NCBI RefSeq assembly: GCF_000188015.2
Contig: NZ_AEUX02000001.1
Coordinates: 1 to 64,000, forward strand
Length of the DNA: 64,000 nucleotides
From: Streptococcus ictaluri 707-05
GTDB lineage: Bacteria; Bacillota; Bacilli; Lactobacillales; Streptococcaceae
Reading direction: 5' to 3'
The translations under genes and the position numbers were made by a program. The notes under the pieces are model-generated. The model had not been told where the DNA came from. It did no database searches and saw only the letters and a program-made list of their open reading frames with translations. Positions 1 through 7,061 of the stretch are shown in pieces (positions within the stretch are counted from its first letter, which is position 1; each line of letters begins with the position of its first letter).

Positions 1-994
1 CCAATCAACGGTTGAGAGCAATGCCAGACGATTACGTGACGCTGAAGGCAATTACAATAGTCTGGCAGAAACAGTGGCAGGCTATGAGCGCAGGATATCT
101 AGTCACGATGAGACTATCTCCTCTAACTTTACACAGCTTAAAAGCTTAATTAATGCCAGCGTATCCCTGGAAAAAATCCAATCTATGCTGCAACTATCTG
201 GTGACAGTATCATGTTTGCGATTAAAGACAAAATCCCGCAAAGTAAAATGTCTGGTAGTGAGATAATCTCAGCGATTAACCTCAACGCTTATGGCGCAGT
301 CATTACAGGTAAAAACATCGCTCTTGATGGCAATACCACTGTTAATGGCACCTTTACCACAAAGATTGCCGAAGCTATCAAGATACGAGCTGACCAGATT
401 ATCGCAGGTACTTTAGATGCCTCTAAGGCTCGTATTACTAATCTAAACGTTAGCAGTATCGTTGGTTTAGACGCTAACTTTATCAAGGCAAAGATTGGCT
501 ATGCGATTGTTGACATGCTTGAGGGTAAGGTTATTAAGGCTCGTAATAGTGCAATGCTTATAGACCTAAACGCAGCAAAGATTGACTTTAACAGCAATGC
601 CACGATAACTTTTAATACAAAATACAATGCGATTGTGCGTAAAAGAGGTGAGAGTACCGCATTTTTACACTTTAATGACGATGTACACGGAGGAGCCTTT
701 ATCGGTCTTGGAGTGACGTCAAATTATGAGGGCATAAAATCACAGGACACGGTACGTTTTGCTGGTATGCGAGTATTTAGATCAAATGACAGCAATGACC
801 AACTTGAGCTTTACGGAGATAGGATTATTATGTCACACGGTTTTGATCAAGGTGGGTCGCTAATTATTAAATTTAGTGATTTTGCTGGTACGGATGTCAA
901 TTTAGCTGATATATTTAATAAAATTTTTGATAATTTTAACAATCTAAACAATAACGGTAACTATAGTCGTAGTTTTTACGGCAGTTGGAAATAG
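1..994 (+). CDS. Prophage tail/host-specificity protein, C-terminal part
   Basis: The frame ending at 994 is open from the left edge of the window, so the true start lies upstream; the first in-window ATG (74) is internal. The visible roughly 330 residues begin with a helical, coiled-coil-like stretch and continue into beta-rich sequence with repeated ITG/ALDG/NGTFTT-type patterns and SKARITNLNV, typical of tail-tip or fibre proteins of streptococcal siphophages. It sits just before the small late genes, holin and lysin, the usual place for the last tail gene. No hyaluronidase motif is seen in this part. The exact family (gp58-like, PblB-like) cannot be decided from the C-terminus alone. Function as a phage tail component is inferred from composition and position. 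Confidence 0.7.
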   Translation, partial: QSTVESNARRLRDAEGNYNSLAETVAGYERRISSHDETISSNFTQLKSLINASVSLEKIQSMLQLSGDSIMFAIKDKIPQSKMSGSEIISAINLNAYGAVITGKNIALDGNTTVNGTFTTKIAEAIKIRADQIIAGTLDASKARITNLNVSSIVGLDANFIKAKIGYAIVDMLEGKVIKARNSAMLIDLNAAKIDFNSNATITFNTKYNAIVRKRGESTAFLHFNDDVHGGAFIGLGVTSNYEGIKSQDTVRFAGMRVFRSNDSNDQLELYGDRIIMSHGFDQGGSLIIKFSDFAGTDVNLADIFNKIFDNFNNLNNNGNYSRSFYGSWK

Positions 995-1003
995 GAGATA
1001 CTA

Positions 1004-1433
1004 ATGGATTTAACATTAAAAAATAAAGATTTAAACACAATGTATGCCGTACTTGATAAAATCAAGGTCACTAATATGTGTGCCAATCGTGGCCGTGCTA
1101 AGTTACTGGCCAAAGTCGTTGATAAAATCAAAGAGTACGCCAAGGATGAGGCTGACCTTATTGATCTGTATGCGGCCAAGGATAAAGATGGCTAAGTTTG
1201 TCATCGATGAGCACAAAAACATCAATCTAGCAGATTCGACTAAGATTGATGAGCTCAATGACTTATTGTCTGAACTTGGTGATGAGGACATTACTATCAA
1301 AGGCCACGAGTATTCTAAGCGATTTATTGACTTTTTGGAATACTTGGCTGAATCTGAAGATGAATTTACGGCTCAGGAAATTTTGATTGTCGATAACATT
1401 TTGGAACAATTTGAAGAAAGCAAAGGAGAATAA
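1004..1433 (+). pseudogene. DUF1617-like phage protein, split by a frameshift
   Basis: Two overlapping reading frames together make one roughly 143-residue protein of the kind found before DUF1366 and holin genes in streptococcal prophages. The first frame starts at ATG 1004 and stops at 1195 after ...AKDKDG. The second frame carries KFVIDEHKNINLADSTKIDE... to 1433. Removing one base in GATGGCTAAG restores DGKFVID, so a one-base insertion is the simplest explanation. An ATG at 1188 overlaps the stop (ATGGCTAA), so the C-terminal half could still be made by coupled reinitiation. No enzymatic function is known to me for this family. The protein-family call is from memory of the conserved pattern, and whether the gene is dead or made as two pieces is open. 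Confidence 0.6.
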
Positions 1434-1435
1434 AG

Positions 1436-2047
1436 ATGAGAAATTGGAAAGTCACAGGAAAATACCCACAATATAACGGCGCAGGAGCAGTCGCAAGCAC
1501 ACACGTCATTATCGCTGCAGAAGACGGCGCCGTTATCCCGCAACTGATTAAGCAAGATTTAACATCAACTAACGATACAGAGATTATCAAAGCTGCCTTG
1601 GAAGAGTTTGAAAAATCAGAGTATGTCGAAATCGCCATGGGCGAAGCTGTCCAAAAAGTGGACGACTTGGAAAAAGTATCCCAAGAAGCTGCCAAGACTG
1701 CTAAAACAGCTCAAGCAGCTGCTGGACTAGCTAAGGTGTCCGCAGAGCGCACGCAGAAGATGATTAACTTGCAAACTATCCATGTTTTGACTAGCGGGGG
1801 CCGAGTAGAGCCTGACATCTACAAAGGCATGTTAGAGCTTATCGAGCCTGTCAAAAAAGGAGAGTACCAAGCCTATGATGTCTTTACTGTAGTGGACGAC
1901 AAGCACGAAGACCAAGCAGGCGAAGGTAATCTAGTCTTTGTCCACGTTAACGAGCCGTTTACCTACGAGGCGCAGACCTTAGAGGAGCTCGAATCAGAGG
2001 AAAAAGTGACCATTATCAAATATGCGGACCTCGTTAAAGAAGATTAG
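1436..2047 (+). CDS. DUF1366-like prophage protein
   Basis: A 203-residue protein with start ATG 1436, directly after the preceding stop and preceded by AAAGGAGAATAAAG, a good ribosome binding site. The N-terminus (MRNWKVTGKYPQYN) and the helical, Ala/Lys-rich middle (AAKTAKTAQAAAGLAKVSA, about residues 85-105) fit the conserved protein that lies between tail genes and the holin in S. pyogenes and S. dysgalactiae prophages. It is acidic and has no signal peptide or membrane segment. Position suggests a virion-associated or late accessory role, but no biochemical function can be claimed. Confidence 0.6.
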   Translation: MRNWKVTGKYPQYNGAGAVASTHVIIAAEDGAVIPQLIKQDLTSTNDTEIIKAALEEFEKSEYVEIAMGEAVQKVDDLEKVSQEAAKTAKTAQAAAGLAKVSAERTQKMINLQTIHVLTSGGRVEPDIYKGMLELIEPVKKGEYQAYDVFTVVDDKHEDQAGEGNLVFVHVNEPFTYEAQTLEELESEEKVTIIKYADLVKED

Positions 2048-2057
2048 AGGTGGTTAG

Positions 2058-2513
2058 ATGATTATTAATTTAACAAGTCTTATCCATCTTTTTAGCGATC
2101 TTGTGCGCACAGTAGAGATCCACGTTTTTACGCTTTTTGTTTGCTTTGACATCATCACAGGATTGACAAAAGGTATTACTAATAAGAGAGCCAATAGCAC
2201 AAAAGGGCTATCTGGCATTATCAAGCATTTTTTAGTAGTTTTGCTAGTCTACACTGTCTATCCTTACCTCATTTTGCTTGGGGCTAAGCCTTTGGCAGTT
2301 GCCTTTGTCCTCTTCTTTATCGCATGTTATGGCATCTCAATTGTGGAAAATTGGGGTCAGTTGGGCTTGCCGATGCCAAGTTTTGTCAGATCCTTTTTTG
2401 AAAAACTCAAACGTGACACTGATCAATTTGACATTGCCACGATTAAAATTGATAAGACAGGTGTTAAAGTCGAGGCACCACAAGTTGACCTAAAGCAAAA
2501 AGAAGAGGAGTAG
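2058..2513 (+). CDS. Phage holin (toxin secretion/phage lysis holin family)
   Basis: A 151-residue membrane protein with about three hydrophobic segments (around residues 20-35, 50-68 and 74-92) and a charged C-terminal tail ending KQKEEE. The sequence FTLFVCFDIITGLTKGI.NKRANSTKGLSG is the hallmark of the holin family common in Gram-positive prophages (phage_holin_4 type). It permeabilises the cytoplasmic membrane so that the downstream lysin reaches the cell wall. Start ATG 2058 follows GAGGTGG at suitable spacing. It is the first gene of the lysis cassette, followed by a 40-codon membrane ORF and the lysin. Confidence 0.85.
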   Translation: MIINLTSLIHLFSDLVRTVEIHVFTLFVCFDIITGLTKGITNKRANSTKGLSGIIKHFLVVLLVYTVYPYLILLGAKPLAVAFVLFFIACYGISIVENWGQLGLPMPSFVRSFFEKLKRDTDQFDIATIKIDKTGVKVEAPQVDLKQKEEE

Positions 2514-2514
2514 C

Positions 2515-2637
2515 ATGAGACAAGCAATCACACAACTAGCCGTAATCATAGCTATCATGGTGCTATATTTTCCACTGGCCGTGATTGCTTTGATTTTGGC
2601 TCCCTTTATAGGAGAGGATGATAGATGGCATTTTTAG
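2515..2637 (+). CDS. Small single-span membrane protein in the lysis cassette
   Basis: A 40-codon ORF starts at ATG 2515, two bases after the holin stop region (AGGAGTAGCATG gives a ribosome site inside the holin end), and overlaps the lysin start at 2625 by 13 bases. The product begins MRQAITQLAVIIAIM and is one long hydrophobic span followed by an acidic tail GEDDRWHF. Tight packing between holin and lysin suggests a second holin or holin-modulating peptide. It is short and no family is recognised, so the function is inference from context. Confidence 0.55.
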   Translation: MRQAITQLAVIIAIMVLYFPLAVIALILAPFIGEDDRWHF

Positions 2638-3836
2638 ATAATATAAAAAGCGCAGTTATCGCAGAGTGGCACAATCATAAGATTTTGCCATCTTTGACAG
2701 CTGCTCAAGCTATCTTAGAGAGTGGGTGGGGTAAGTATGCCCCACATAACGCTCTATTTGGTATCAAGGCAGATAGCTCTTGGACTGGTAAGTCATTTGA
2801 TAGCAAGACTCAAGAGGAGTATCAACCAGGAGTTGTGACTGATATTGTAGACCGATTTAGGGCCTATGATAGTTGGGATGAGTCTATCGCTGACCATGGC
2901 CAGTTTTTAGTAGATAATCCACGCTACCAGTCTGTTATTGGGGAGACTGACTACAAAAAGGCTTGTCATGCGATTAAGGACGCAGGATATGCCACAGCCA
3001 GTGGTTATGCGGAGCTACTTATCCAAATTATCGAGGAAAATGACTTGCAGTCTTGGGATGCCGAAGTTATCGGCAGAAAGGAGAAACAGATGATTAGTTC
3101 TCAGTGTCGAGAAGTCATTGAATTTTATATCAACCTAGCCAACGCTGGCATGGGCGTTGATAAAGATGGTGCTTATGGCACGCAGTGTGCAGACGTCCCT
3201 TGCTATGCCGCTAAGCATTGGTTTGGTGTAGACCTTTGGGGCAATGCAGCTGACTTACTAGCTAGTGCAGCAGCCTTAGGATGGGAAGTCCACTACCTGC
3301 CTACAGACGCAAATCCACGAGCAGGAGCATTTTTTGTCATGAATGCTTGGTTTGACGGTGTAAATTATGGTCATACTGGTCTTGTCTATGTTGACTCAGA
3401 TGGCTACACTATGCAGACTATCGAGCAAAATATTGACAGTAATGCCGACGCTTTATATGTTGGTGGTCCAGCAAGATTTAACGTCCGTGACTTTACCAAT
3501 GTGGCAGGATGGTTTTACCCACCATATCAAGGAGATGCAGTTACACAAACAGTCAGCACCGAGCCACAAAACTCTGACACAATTGTAGAGACACCAAAAG
3601 CAGGTACCTTTACGCTTGATGTTGCAGAGATTAACATCAGACGTTGGCCAAGCTTAGCCAGCGAAGTTGTAGGCAGTTATAAACAAGGTGACATCGTTAA
3701 CTTTGATAGCGAGGGTTATGCGAATGGCTACTACTGGATTAGCTATGTTGGTAGCTCAGGTATGCGAAATTACATGGCTATTGGGATAACTGACAAAGAC
3801 GGTAACATTATCAGTCTCTGGGGAAAATTAAATTAG
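2625..3836 (+). CDS. Prophage endolysin: glucosaminidase - CHAP - SH3
   Basis: A 403-residue peptidoglycan hydrolase with no signal peptide, as expected for a holin-dependent lysin. Residues about 1-150 are a GH73/N-acetylglucosaminidase domain (AQAILESGWGKYAP with the presumed catalytic Glu, HNALFGIKA). Residues about 165-295 are a CHAP amidase/endopeptidase domain with Cys in GTQCADVPCYAAKHWFG and His in NYGHTGLVYVD. Residues about 330-403 form a bacterial SH3 wall-binding domain (INIRRWPSLASEVVGSY..GYYWISY). The start overlaps the preceding small ORF and has GGAGAGGATGAT upstream. The architecture matches lysins of pyogenic streptococcal prophages. No frameshift is seen; it should be functional. 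Confidence 0.9.
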   Translation: MAFLDNIKSAVIAEWHNHKILPSLTAAQAILESGWGKYAPHNALFGIKADSSWTGKSFDSKTQEEYQPGVVTDIVDRFRAYDSWDESIADHGQFLVDNPRYQSVIGETDYKKACHAIKDAGYATASGYAELLIQIIEENDLQSWDAEVIGRKEKQMISSQCREVIEFYINLANAGMGVDKDGAYGTQCADVPCYAAKHWFGVDLWGNAADLLASAAALGWEVHYLPTDANPRAGAFFVMNAWFDGVNYGHTGLVYVDSDGYTMQTIEQNIDSNADALYVGGPARFNVRDFTNVAGWFYPPYQGDAVTQTVSTEPQNSDTIVETPKAGTFTLDVAEINIRRWPSLASEVVGSYKQGDIVNFDSEGYANGYYWISYVGSSGMRNYMAIGITDKDGNIISLWGKLN

Positions 3837-3840
3837 TGTA

Positions 3841-3858
3841 ACCGACATATATGTCGGT
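3841..3858. repeat. 18-bp perfect palindrome after the lysin stop
   Basis: ACCGACATATATGTCGGT is a perfect inverted repeat four bases after the lysin stop codon. It can form a short RNA hairpin but has no T tract, so it is either a 3'-end stabilising hairpin or a protein-binding dyad. Confidence 0.5.
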
Positions 3859-3897
3859 AGCAAAAAAGAAGGTAAAGCTCCTTAAAATAAGACGAAT

Positions 3898-3927
3898 GCC
3901 CTCGCTTTTGCGGGGGCTGTTTTTTTA
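3898..3927 (+). terminator. Intrinsic terminator of the phage late operon
   Basis: GCCCTCGC-TTTT-GCGGGGGC forms a strong hairpin followed by TGTTTTTTT. It lies about 60 bp after the lysin and is the natural end of the late transcript. Confidence 0.85.
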
Positions 3928-3935
3928 TTGAAATA

Positions 3936-4157
3936 TTGAAATCTTACTTTGATACAGACACAGTCGTGACCGTTTCGTTCGCGGGAATTAGCGAAGTGAG
4001 TTCGTCTTTTGTAAATTCTGCTTTTATCAATTTATTGTCTTACTATGATTTTAATCATATTAAAAGTCAACTTAAAATTGTAAATTCAACAAAACAAATA
4101 AATGATTTAATAAAACAACGATTTAGTTTTGAAGTAAGTAGGCATATTACAGTATAG
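3936..4157 (+). pseudogene. DUF4325/STAS-like protein, probably a 5'-truncated remnant
   Basis: An open frame of 73 codons that can begin only at a TTG immediately after the terminator T tract, with no ribosome site. The translation (VVTVSFAGISEVSSSFVNSAF, then LLSYYDFNHIKSQLKIVNST) matches the pattern of DUF4325 STAS-like domains, which are normally about 100 residues or part of a larger protein, so the N-terminal part appears missing. It occupies the slot between lysin and paratox where related prophages carry a superantigen or DNase gene. Either a recombination event replaced the toxin and left this fragment, or it is a short moron gene. I favour a non-functional remnant. Confidence 0.45.
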
Positions 4158-4170
4158 GTGCATATTATCT

Positions 4171-4208
4171 AGCAAGAATCGCCTGACACTAGTGGCTCTT
4201 GCTTTTTT
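4171..4208 (+). terminator. Intrinsic terminator after the DUF4325 remnant
   Basis: AGCAAGA...TCTTGCT with an inner stem (CACTAGTG-like) is followed by TTTTTT. It ends transcripts reading through the STAS-like remnant. Confidence 0.7.
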
Positions 4209-4281
4209 ATAAAAATATTGTAAAATAATATTAGGTTTGTTTAAGACCTAATCCTCTGAACAAATTCTCTAAATTGTTTAC

Positions 4282-4310
4282 CTCCTGCTGATTCAGTAGG
4301 AGTTTTTATT
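4282..4310 (+). terminator. Possible terminator in the paratox upstream region
   Basis: CTCCTGCTGATTCAGTAGGAG is followed by TTTTTATT. It is a weak to moderate hairpin with a T-rich tail in a 400-bp non-coding stretch. Confidence 0.45.
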
Positions 4311-4313
4311 GAC

Positions 4314-4337
4314 TTTTACACGATAGATAGTGTAAAA
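4314..4337. promoter_or_regulatory. Dyad TTTTACAC-N8-GTGTAAAA upstream of paratox
   Basis: Two perfect 8-bp arms around an 8-bp spacer, in the AT-rich gap before paratox. It looks like a repressor or activator operator rather than a terminator because no T tract follows. No regulator can be assigned from the sequence. Confidence 0.35.
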
Positions 4338-4387
4338 TAATGTTAATATTTGAACCACACTAGTTTAAATATCTTTTTCATTTAGTC

Positions 4388-4418
4388 GCCTTACGTTTTT
4401 TACGTAGGGCGTTTTTTG
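4388..4418 (+). terminator. Intrinsic terminator upstream of paratox
   Basis: GCCTTACGT-TTTT-ACGTAGGGC is followed by GTTTTTTG. With the hairpins at 4171 and 4282 it makes three terminator-like structures in 250 bp, isolating paratox from phage late transcription. The rest of 4209-4556 holds no other gene I can see. Confidence 0.7.
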
Positions 4419-4556
4419 TATTTATCTGCACACGACATCGCCAAAAACCTTGATTTAAAAGCATTTATTCGCACATGGTAATGTCCGTTATAGTAGCAAT
4501 TTTAAAAAATGTCTGTTTTAAGCGACTTTTTACGGATATAAGTGTAGGAGGTGTTT

Positions 4557-4739
4557 ATGTTAACTTACGACGAGTTTAAGCAAGCTATTGACCGTGGGTA
4601 TATCACAGGCGATACAGTGATGATTGTACGCAAGGATGGCCATATTTTTGATTATGTCTTACCAGGTGAGCCTGTGAGACCGTGGGAAATTTTGACTGAA
4701 GAAATAGTAGAAGCAGTGCTGATGGAATTGTGGCGCTAA
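4557..4739 (+). CDS. prx: Paratox (ComR-inhibiting prophage protein)
   Basis: A 60-residue acidic protein, MLTYDEFKQAIDRGYI..., recognised as paratox, the short conserved protein encoded at the toxin-side end of pyogenic streptococcal prophages. Published work shows that it binds the competence regulator ComR and blocks natural transformation. Two starts are possible: GTG 4551 and ATG 4557. AGGAGG at 4546-4551 overlaps the GTG and lies 5 bases before the ATG, so ATG 4557 is chosen and gives the usual 60-residue length. There is no intact toxin gene next to it, which is unusual. An 8-bp TACGGATA at 4531-4538 is one mismatch from the SigX cin-box TACGAATA. The gene is the last in the prophage. 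Confidence 0.9.
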   Translation: MLTYDEFKQAIDRGYITGDTVMIVRKDGHIFDYVLPGEPVRPWEILTEEIVEAVLMELWR

Positions 4740-4759
4740 TCGGTCAAAAATCGGTCAAA
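4740..4759. repeat. TCGGTCAAA direct repeats near the prophage right end
   Basis: TCGGTCAAA occurs twice (4740-4748 and 4751-4759) right after paratox. Short direct repeats here fit integrase arm-type sites or the attR border. The left prophage end is outside the window, so the core attachment sequence cannot be fixed; the border should lie between about 4740 and 4820. The neighbouring host gene looks intact, so insertion was apparently intergenic. Confidence 0.35.
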
Positions 4760-4821
4760 CGTCATCAAAACCTTTGTTATTAGGGCTTTTCAAATCCGTC
4801 TACCGCGCCTTCAGAACATAC

Positions 4822-4857
4822 AAAAAAGCAAGTCCATTTATGTGGGCTTGCTTTTTT
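4822..4857. terminator. Bidirectional terminator between prophage and esterase operon
   Basis: AAAAAAGCAAG...CTTGCTTTTTT has A and T tracts on both sides of the stem (GCAAGTCCA / TGGGCTTGC), so it can end the leftward esterase operon as well as rightward phage transcription. Confidence 0.8.
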
Positions 4858-5503
4858 AGTTATCAGTTCTTGTTTGGATAGTTAAGGGTAAATCCTCGTA
4901 GAAGTCTTGCTTTTTAAGCCAATCTTTGGCAGCTTCCAAGCTTTCTCGAGTAATCTCATGACTGCCAACCCAAAAGGTCTGAACCTGAGCGAGGCGCTTT
5001 TGGAAGAGTTCGATAACTGTTTGGCTATCTTCTAGTGTCGCGATGGGGTCTCTTTTACCCATAGATAAAAAGACACTGGTATCTGCTTTACTTTCGCGTA
5101 AATGATCGATTGGCACAGGATACATAGGTGCAAAGAGCATGCCTTTTGTTAACGGTGATCCATCAGCTAAAAGGAGGTTAATAGCCATGTTAGCGCCGTT
5201 TGAAAAACCGACTAGGACGGTTCGGTTGAGATCAAGATGGTGTTCAGTACTAGCCTCTTTTAGAAATGCTAATAAGGCTTGGCCTCTTTTTTCCAAATCG
5301 TCGAGGTCAAAGTGGCCTTCCCCATGTCTTTTGAAGAAGCGTAACAGGCCATTTTCGTCGACATCACCTCTTAAGCTCAAGACATTAGCATCAGGGTTTA
5401 AAAAGTCTGCTATAGCCAAGAGACTGTGCTCGTCGCCTCCTGTACCATGTAATAGGACAAAGATTGGTTGGTCAGCTTGACCAGCTTTAAAAATAGCTTT
5501 CAT
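4856..5503 (-). CDS. MhqD-like alpha/beta-hydrolase (carboxylesterase/phospholipase family)
   Basis: A 215-residue alpha/beta-hydrolase. It has the oxyanion segment FVLLHGTGGDEHSLL near the N-terminus, the nucleophile elbow GFSNG (about residue 100) in LVGFSNGANMAIN, an Asp in KRDPI (about 152) and a His in GSHEITRE near 180, a complete triad. Length and motifs match the small esterases often annotated as MhqD in Bacillus. It is the last gene of a leftward four-gene cluster, 10 bp after the flavin-reductase-like gene and before a strong terminator. In B. subtilis MhqD belongs to the MhqR regulon induced by quinones. The esterase fold is well supported; the physiological substrate is unknown. 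Confidence 0.75.
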   Translation of the reverse strand: MKAIFKAGQADQPIFVLLHGTGGDEHSLLAIADFLNPDANVLSLRGDVDENGLLRFFKRHGEGHFDLDDLEKRGQALLAFLKEASTEHHLDLNRTVLVGFSNGANMAINLLLADGSPLTKGMLFAPMYPVPIDHLRESKADTSVFLSMGKRDPIATLEDSQTVIELFQKRLAQVQTFWVGSHEITRESLEAAKDWLKKQDFYEDLPLTIQTRTDN

Positions 5504-5513
5504 CTAAAGTCAC

Positions 5514-6122
5514 CTAAGGTCTTTCTAGTCGTCTCATCTCTCCAAGGGCTGCATAGTCTTGCCCAGCTAGACGACTCATGGGCTGCAGTTGATCGGCTAA
5601 GACATAAGTCTCTTGATAAACCGTTTCATCCATATGATAATGAAGGACTTCAAGTAGCATCAAATCAGCAATTACCTCTTCCTTATCATTTGTGATAGGA
5701 ATGTGTTGATAGAGTTTGGTCTCAAATCGTGTCATAGCTTCTAAGACACCGGGTGTTTTAATCTTAGTGGAAGCAACTGTGGTCATACCAGTTAGAGGCA
5801 ACTCACTTTCACTTGGGGGCAATTCCTTGGCTGCTTGATTAACAGCTTCTAAATTGGTAGCAGAGACTGAATGAATCACTGCTTCACCAGTCCTTAAGAT
5901 ATGGCGAGCAGAATCTTTCATCTGCCCTTGTCGCCTTTGAATGCTAATGGAAAGAATAGCAGGGTTATAAGAAACAATATTATAGAAACTAAAAGGAGCC
6001 AGATTGACCTGCCCATCTTCAGAGAGGGTAGAGACAAAAGCAATGGGCCTTGGAATAACGGTACCAATCAAAACCTTATACTCTTCAATGGCACTTAACT
6101 GGGATTTATCAATGGATTGCAT
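5514..6122 (-). CDS. Flavin reductase-like FMN-binding split-barrel protein
   Basis: A 202-residue protein of the flavin reductase-like/FMN-binding split-barrel family. The N-terminal YKVLIGTVIPRPIAFVSTL and NLAPFSFYNIVSYNPAILSIS are the family signature for flavin contacts. Such proteins reduce or bind FMN and support oxygenases or detoxification enzymes. It lies 22 bp after the second glyoxalase-fold gene and 10 bp before the MhqD-like hydrolase, so it is co-transcribed. The start ATG 6122 is preceded by AAAAGGAGAAAACCCT. The predicted role is redox support for the neighbouring ring-cleaving dioxygenase-like proteins, an inference from context. Confidence 0.75.
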   Translation of the reverse strand: MQSIDKSQLSAIEEYKVLIGTVIPRPIAFVSTLSEDGQVNLAPFSFYNIVSYNPAILSISIQRRQGQMKDSARHILRTGEAVIHSVSATNLEAVNQAAKELPPSESELPLTGMTTVASTKIKTPGVLEAMTRFETKLYQHIPITNDKEEVIADLMLLEVLHYHMDETVYQETYVLADQLQPMSRLAGQDYAALGEMRRLERP

Positions 6123-6144
6123 AGGGTTTTCTCCTTTTAAGGTT

Positions 6145-7041
6145 TTAGTTTAGTGTGAGTGGTAAGAGATTTGCTGTGATACTGTCACGGAGTGACTCCA
6201 ACTGTTTTGGCAATTGTAAGGCTTGGCCTAGTTTCTCTAGTGGTTCATCGACAGTCATTCCAGGACCTTGTGTGGCAAATTCAAAGATGACTTTGCCGCT
6301 TTCCTTTAAATAAATGGATTTGAAATATTTTCGGTCATGCACCACAGTGACATGAAAATTCTCTTTTTGAAAATCTGCTTGATAGGCTTTCAAGGCATCT
6401 AGATCGGTCACATTCCAGGCGATATGGTGACCTGTACCAGGTCCCCAACTGCCCCTTAGAAAATTAACCTTTGGCAATAAAATGTCATGAGCCAGGTCCC
6501 CAAGGGTTCGTAAGCGAATATAGTCAGCATTGTCATCAATCTCTTTTAGCCCCATATAGATCGTCATAAAGTCACGACTGCCTTGATAATCTTGAGAAAA
6601 AAGGATAACGCCGTGGAAACCAAGGATAGCGGTATCGTCTGCTTTGTCATCGCTTTCGACCAATGCTAATTCCAGTTGGTGCTTGTCTTCAAAATAAAGA
6701 GCAGGAGAGTCAAACCAATGGCCTTCTTCAATGCTAACCTGATGTTGTGTCAAACGGTTTTTCCAAAAGTCAAGTGAGCCTTTTGGAATACGAAAGGCAA
6801 TACGTCCAACTTGACCGCCCACTTTTTGGCCGGCTTGACGGTCTTCCCAAGGAAAGAAAGTGATTAAGCTTCCTTTTTCGGCTTTTTGATTAGCGAAGTA
6901 AAGGTGGTAAACGCTAGGGTCATCAAAGTTAACGGTTTGTTTCACCAAGCGCAGTTGTAACACCTTTTGATAAAAATTGAGATTTTCTTGTACATTTCCG
7001 ATAATAGCCGTAATGTGATGAATGTGTTGAATGGTTTCCAT
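6145..7041 (-). CDS. Glyoxalase/VOC-fold ring-cleaving dioxygenase-like protein (MhqO/MhqA type)
   Basis: A 298-residue protein made of two vicinal-oxygen-chelate modules. The first begins IQHIHHITAIIGNVQENLNFYQKVLQLRLVK with a metal His; the second has GTGHHIAWNV (about residue 214) and a Glu in KVIFEFATQGPG (about 262). Linker FADEP-like VDEPLEKLG is typical of Mhq-type extradiol dioxygenases that act on hydroquinone or catechol adducts. It is 20 bp downstream of a paralogue (7062-8021) in the same operon. Substrate is inferred from Bacillus Mhq proteins. Confidence 0.75.
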   Translation of the reverse strand: METIQHIHHITAIIGNVQENLNFYQKVLQLRLVKQTVNFDDPSVYHLYFANQKAEKGSLITFFPWEDRQAGQKVGGQVGRIAFRIPKGSLDFWKNRLTQHQVSIEEGHWFDSPALYFEDKHQLELALVESDDKADDTAILGFHGVILFSQDYQGSRDFMTIYMGLKEIDDNADYIRLRTLGDLAHDILLPKVNFLRGSWGPGTGHHIAWNVTDLDALKAYQADFQKENFHVTVVHDRKYFKSIYLKESGKVIFEFATQGPGMTVDEPLEKLGQALQLPKQLESLRDSITANLLPLTLN

Positions 7042-7061
7042 AAGCTAGTCCCTCTTACTCT

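Noticed and set aside
4780..4815. TTTTCAAATCCGTCTACCGCGCC as a tRNA 3' end marking attR
   Set aside because: It resembles a T-loop plus acceptor end superficially, but the T-stem does not pair and no CCA-bearing acceptor partner is visible. The attachment core remains unknown.
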